A stretch of DNA of 64,000 nt, taken from NCBI RefSeq assembly GCF_000020665.1, contig NC_011071.1, forward strand, positions 248,001-312,000, in the 5' to 3' direction. The notes under the pieces were generated by a model. It worked only from the letters and a program-made list of their open reading frames with translations. It ran no database searches and had not been told where the DNA came from. Positions 61,886-64,000 of this stretch are shown one piece after another (the stretch's first letter is position 1; each line of letters opens with the position of its first letter). Source of the stretch: Stenotrophomonas maltophilia R551-3 (lineage in GTDB: Bacteria > Pseudomonadota > Gammaproteobacteria > Xanthomonadales > Xanthomonadaceae). Both the position numbers and the translations under genes were made by a program.

Positions 61886-62985
61886 CGTGCGGCCTCCTTC
61901 GGTTGCTCCACGTTGCCGCTGGCGCGCTCGCGTTCGCGTCGGTTGAAGGATTGCGAGTACACGGCCGAGCGGGCGGCCAGGATCGGATCGTCACTGCCAC
62001 GCACGCCACTGGGCAGGATCAGCGGATCGAAGTTGATCTGGCCGCAGGCGCCCTGTTCCTGCGACTGCAGGCGGTCCAGGCTGAGCACGCCGGCCACCAC
62101 CTGTTCACGCGATTCGGGCCACGGCACTGAAGGATCATCGATGGCATCGCCGGGTTCGGCGGTGGTGACGACCAGGTTCCAGCGCACCGGGCCACTGGCC
62201 AGGCGCTGCTGCAGTTCCTGGCTGAGGAAATCGACACTGGCCTTCTTGCGCGTGTCCGCGTCCATCTCCACCACCGGCGCCTGCGGCTGCCAGCGCCAGC
62301 GCACCGCGCGCTTCTGGCCCTGCACATTGGTGAACCAGAAGCTGTTGACGCTGTTGAAGGTGGTGTCGGCCCAGCTGCTGGTCCACGGCGCTGTCTTGGC
62401 CCATTGCTGGAACGCCTGCGCACTCGGGTACTTCGCCAGCACCGCGGCCATCTTCTGCGGGTCGGGCTTGCCGGTGGCCGGGTCGGGAATGGAGGCGCGC
62501 GTCTGCTCGTAGAACGCCTCGGCGTTGGGGGCAGCGAAGAACGGGAAGCTGTTCATCGCCATCCGCCATTCCTGGCCGTCGTCGCTGACCATCTGCACAG
62601 CGAGGCTGCGCACGCGCGCGGTGTTGTCGGCGCCGTAGGGGTCGCCACCGCCGATCGACAGGCGGCCCATCACGGGCACCTTCTGCTGTGAAAACACCCG
62701 TGCACTGGACAGCGTCGGCGCCTGCGAACTGGGTTCGAACCAGCCGCTCACGCAGATGCCCTTGCTGTGCGCACGGCGGAAGCCGGGATGGGCAGGGCCG
62801 GTGGCTTCGATGGTGTCGGTGAAGCGCTGCGCGGTCAGGCGGCCGCCAATCCAGCCGGCCAACCAGGCGAAGGCCAGCGCCACCGCACCCAGAATGAGTG
62901 CGATCAGTGCGATCCAGAGCAGGGGGGAATGCTTGCGCGGTGCGCCCGGCGTCTGGCCAGCGCGGGTGTAGCGGAAGAGCGACAT
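61882..62985 (-). CDS. catalase-related peroxidase (SrpA-like)
   Basis: A 367-residue protein of the catalase superfamily, smaller than true catalases. An N-terminal membrane or signal segment (LLWIALIALILGAVALAFAWLAGW) places it in the periplasm. The distal His region is HPGFRRAHSKGICVSGWF, followed by SIGGGDPYG and FFAAPNAEAFYEQT; the C-terminal haem-ligand Tyr is in RSAVYSQSFNRR. These are reported as catalase-family peroxidases without strong catalase activity. It precedes cytochrome b561 in the same operon. Confidence 0.92.
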   Translation of the reverse strand: MSLFRYTRAGQTPGAPRKHSPLLWIALIALILGAVALAFAWLAGWIGGRLTAQRFTDTIEATGPAHPGFRRAHSKGICVSGWFEPSSQAPTLSSARVFSQQKVPVMGRLSIGGGDPYGADNTARVRSLAVQMVSDDGQEWRMAMNSFPFFAAPNAEAFYEQTRASIPDPATGKPDPQKMAAVLAKYPSAQAFQQWAKTAPWTSSWADTTFNSVNSFWFTNVQGQKRAVRWRWQPQAPVVEMDADTRKKASVDFLSQELQQRLASGPVRWNLVVTTAEPGDAIDDPSVPWPESREQVVAGVLSLDRLQSQEQGACGQINFDPLILPSGVRGSDDPILAARSAVYSQSFNRRERERASGNVEQPKEAAR

Positions 62986-63092
62986 GGTCGGAGTCCTGCC
63001 TTCACGGAGCGTGTGGGTGGTCGACCCACACATCCTCGCAGAACCCTTCCAGGCCCGGTATTCAATTTTTCGTCAAGTTTTCCGGGGACGGC

Positions 63093-63112
63093 GTGCCGAC
63101 CAAGGTCGGCAC
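63093..63112. repeat. GTGCCGAC palindrome
   Basis: GTGCCGAC-CAAG-GTCGGCAC, perfect 8-bp arms; family members at 5700 and 17138. It lies directly after the aminopeptidase stop. Confidence 0.7.
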
Positions 63113-63120
63113 CCACCCGA

Positions 63121-64000
63121 TCAGCTGTAACGCGCTTTCAGCATCGCCCACGCCGAACGCAGCGCCAGTGCTTCACCACCGGCCGGACGGCCCGGGCGTT
63201 CGCCGTCGTTCCAGGCATACACGTCCAGATGCGCCCAGCGCTGGCCGTCTTCCAGGAAGCGTTCCAGGTACAGCGCGGCGGTGACCGAGCCGGCCATGCG
63301 CGAACCGGCGTTGGCCAGGTCGGCGATGCCGCTGCTCAGGTAGCGCAGGTACGGGCGCCACAACGGCATGCGCCAGACCGGGTCGCGGGTCGCGTCACCG
63401 GCCTGCAGCCATTGCTGGGCGACCGCGTCGTCATTGCTGAACAGTGCCGGCAGGTCGGGACCGAGCGCGATGCGTGCAGCGCCGGTAAGGGTGGCGAAGT
63501 CCAGTACCAGGTCCGGCTTCTGTTCGCTGGCGAAGGTCAGCGCATCACACAGGATCACGCGGCCTTCGGCGTCGGTGTTGTCGATCTCCACGCTCAGGCC
63601 CTTGCGGGTGGCGATCACTTCGCCCGGGCGGAACGCATCCGGGCCGATCGCATTCTCCACCGCCGGCACCAGCAGGGTCAGGTGCACCGGAAGCCGGCGA
63701 GCCATGACCAGGCCGGCCAGGGCCAGTGCGTGTGCAGCACCGCCCATGTCCTTCTTCATGTTGCGCATGCCGTCGGCCGGCTTGATGTCCAGGCCGCCGG
63801 TATCGAAGCACACGCCCTTGCCGACCAGCACCAGTGCAGGATCGGTTTCCTTGCCCCAGCGCAGCACCACCATGCGCGGTGCGCGGTGCGAGGCGCGGCC
63901 GACGGCATGGATGGCCGGGAAGTTCTGCTTCAGCAGTTCATCGCCGGTGATCGCCTCGACCTGCGCGCCATGTGCCTGAGCCAGGGCGCGCGCTGCGTCT
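63121..64000 (-). CDS. M17 leucyl aminopeptidase, 5' end outside window
   Basis: The C-terminal part (about 293 codons) of a dimetal M17 aminopeptidase; the frame is open to the window edge (first readable DAARALAQAHGAQVEAITGDELL). The catalytic core is complete: VGKGVCFDTGGLDIK, DMGGAAHALALAGL, NTDAEGRVILCDAL (metal and catalytic Arg) and DFATLTGAARIALG. The C-terminus AWAMLKARYS is normal. It releases N-terminal residues in the cytosol. Confidence 0.95.
   Translation of the reverse strand, partial: DAARALAQAHGAQVEAITGDELLKQNFPAIHAVGRASHRAPRMVVLRWGKETDPALVLVGKGVCFDTGGLDIKPADGMRNMKKDMGGAAHALALAGLVMARRLPVHLTLLVPAVENAIGPDAFRPGEVIATRKGLSVEIDNTDAEGRVILCDALTFASEQKPDLVLDFATLTGAARIALGPDLPALFSNDDAVAQQWLQAGDATRDPVWRMPLWRPYLRYLSSGIADLANAGSRMAGSVTAALYLERFLEDGQRWAHLDVYAWNDGERPGRPAGGEALALRSAWAMLKARYS

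Overview
The window is a chromosomal segment of a Stenotrophomonas species, most likely of the S. maltophilia complex. The evidence is the high-GC codon use, a gene order typical of Xanthomonadaceae, and above all dozens of short GTAG-headed palindromes between genes, which match the SMAG class of REP elements described from S. maltophilia. There is no prophage, transposase, integrase, rRNA or CRISPR array. Most genes are core metabolism, transport and regulation. The ends are cut by the window edge: the last gene (an M17 aminopeptidase) is incomplete, and the first begins at base 2.

Layout. 0-7 kb: an alpha/beta hydrolase and zapE, a DUF2884 secreted protein, then class Ia ribonucleotide reductase nrdA-nrdB behind a well-formed promoter overlapped by a candidate NrdR box. 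7-13 kb: LysE-type exporter, acyl-CoA thioesterase, sirtuin deacetylase, OYE-family oxidoreductase, a LysR regulator divergent from purU, nicotinamidase and queH. The long leader of queH holds a clear cobalamin riboswitch, the most informative regulatory element here. 14-17 kb: a membrane-associated patatin-like phospholipase and a DUF1028 protein. 17-24.4 kb: a complete valine/isobutyryl-CoA catabolic operon (mmsA, acyl-CoA dehydrogenase, enoyl-CoA hydratase, 3-hydroxyisobutyryl-CoA hydrolase, mmsB), four genes of which overlap by ATGA, divergent from a ScfR/RamB-like regulator.

24.5-36 kb: Ohr, a divergent CDF-like transporter, a SulP transporter, dusA, a small secreted protein followed by the phoP-phoQ two-component system, mtfA, birA-coaX-SPOR, and tRNA-Thr(TGT). 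36.2-37.9 kb is a small accessory patch behind the tRNA: a HigB/HigA-like toxin-antitoxin pair with a palindromic operator and a pseudogene interrupted by one amber codon. 37.9-49 kb: arginase, entericidin, CsbD, trpS, an MBL hydrolase, an M28 peptidase, an MHS-family transporter, and the yedA-rarD pair.

49-64 kb: a TonB-dependent receptor, a four-gene MacA/LolD/FtsX-type ABC export operon, and divergently a four-gene ABC-2 exporter with its own DesK/DesR-type two-component system; a perfect 14-bp palindrome lies between the two operons. After this comes a 561-bp imperfect palindrome made of two inverted copies of a non-coding repeat unit, then cytochrome b561 with a catalase-like peroxidase, and the M17 peptidase.

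The items most worth following up are the B12 riboswitch upstream of the B12-independent queuosine enzyme, the 561-bp hairpin element, REP elements that supply stop codons to four genes, and GGGGTC repeats that sit beside intrinsic terminators.
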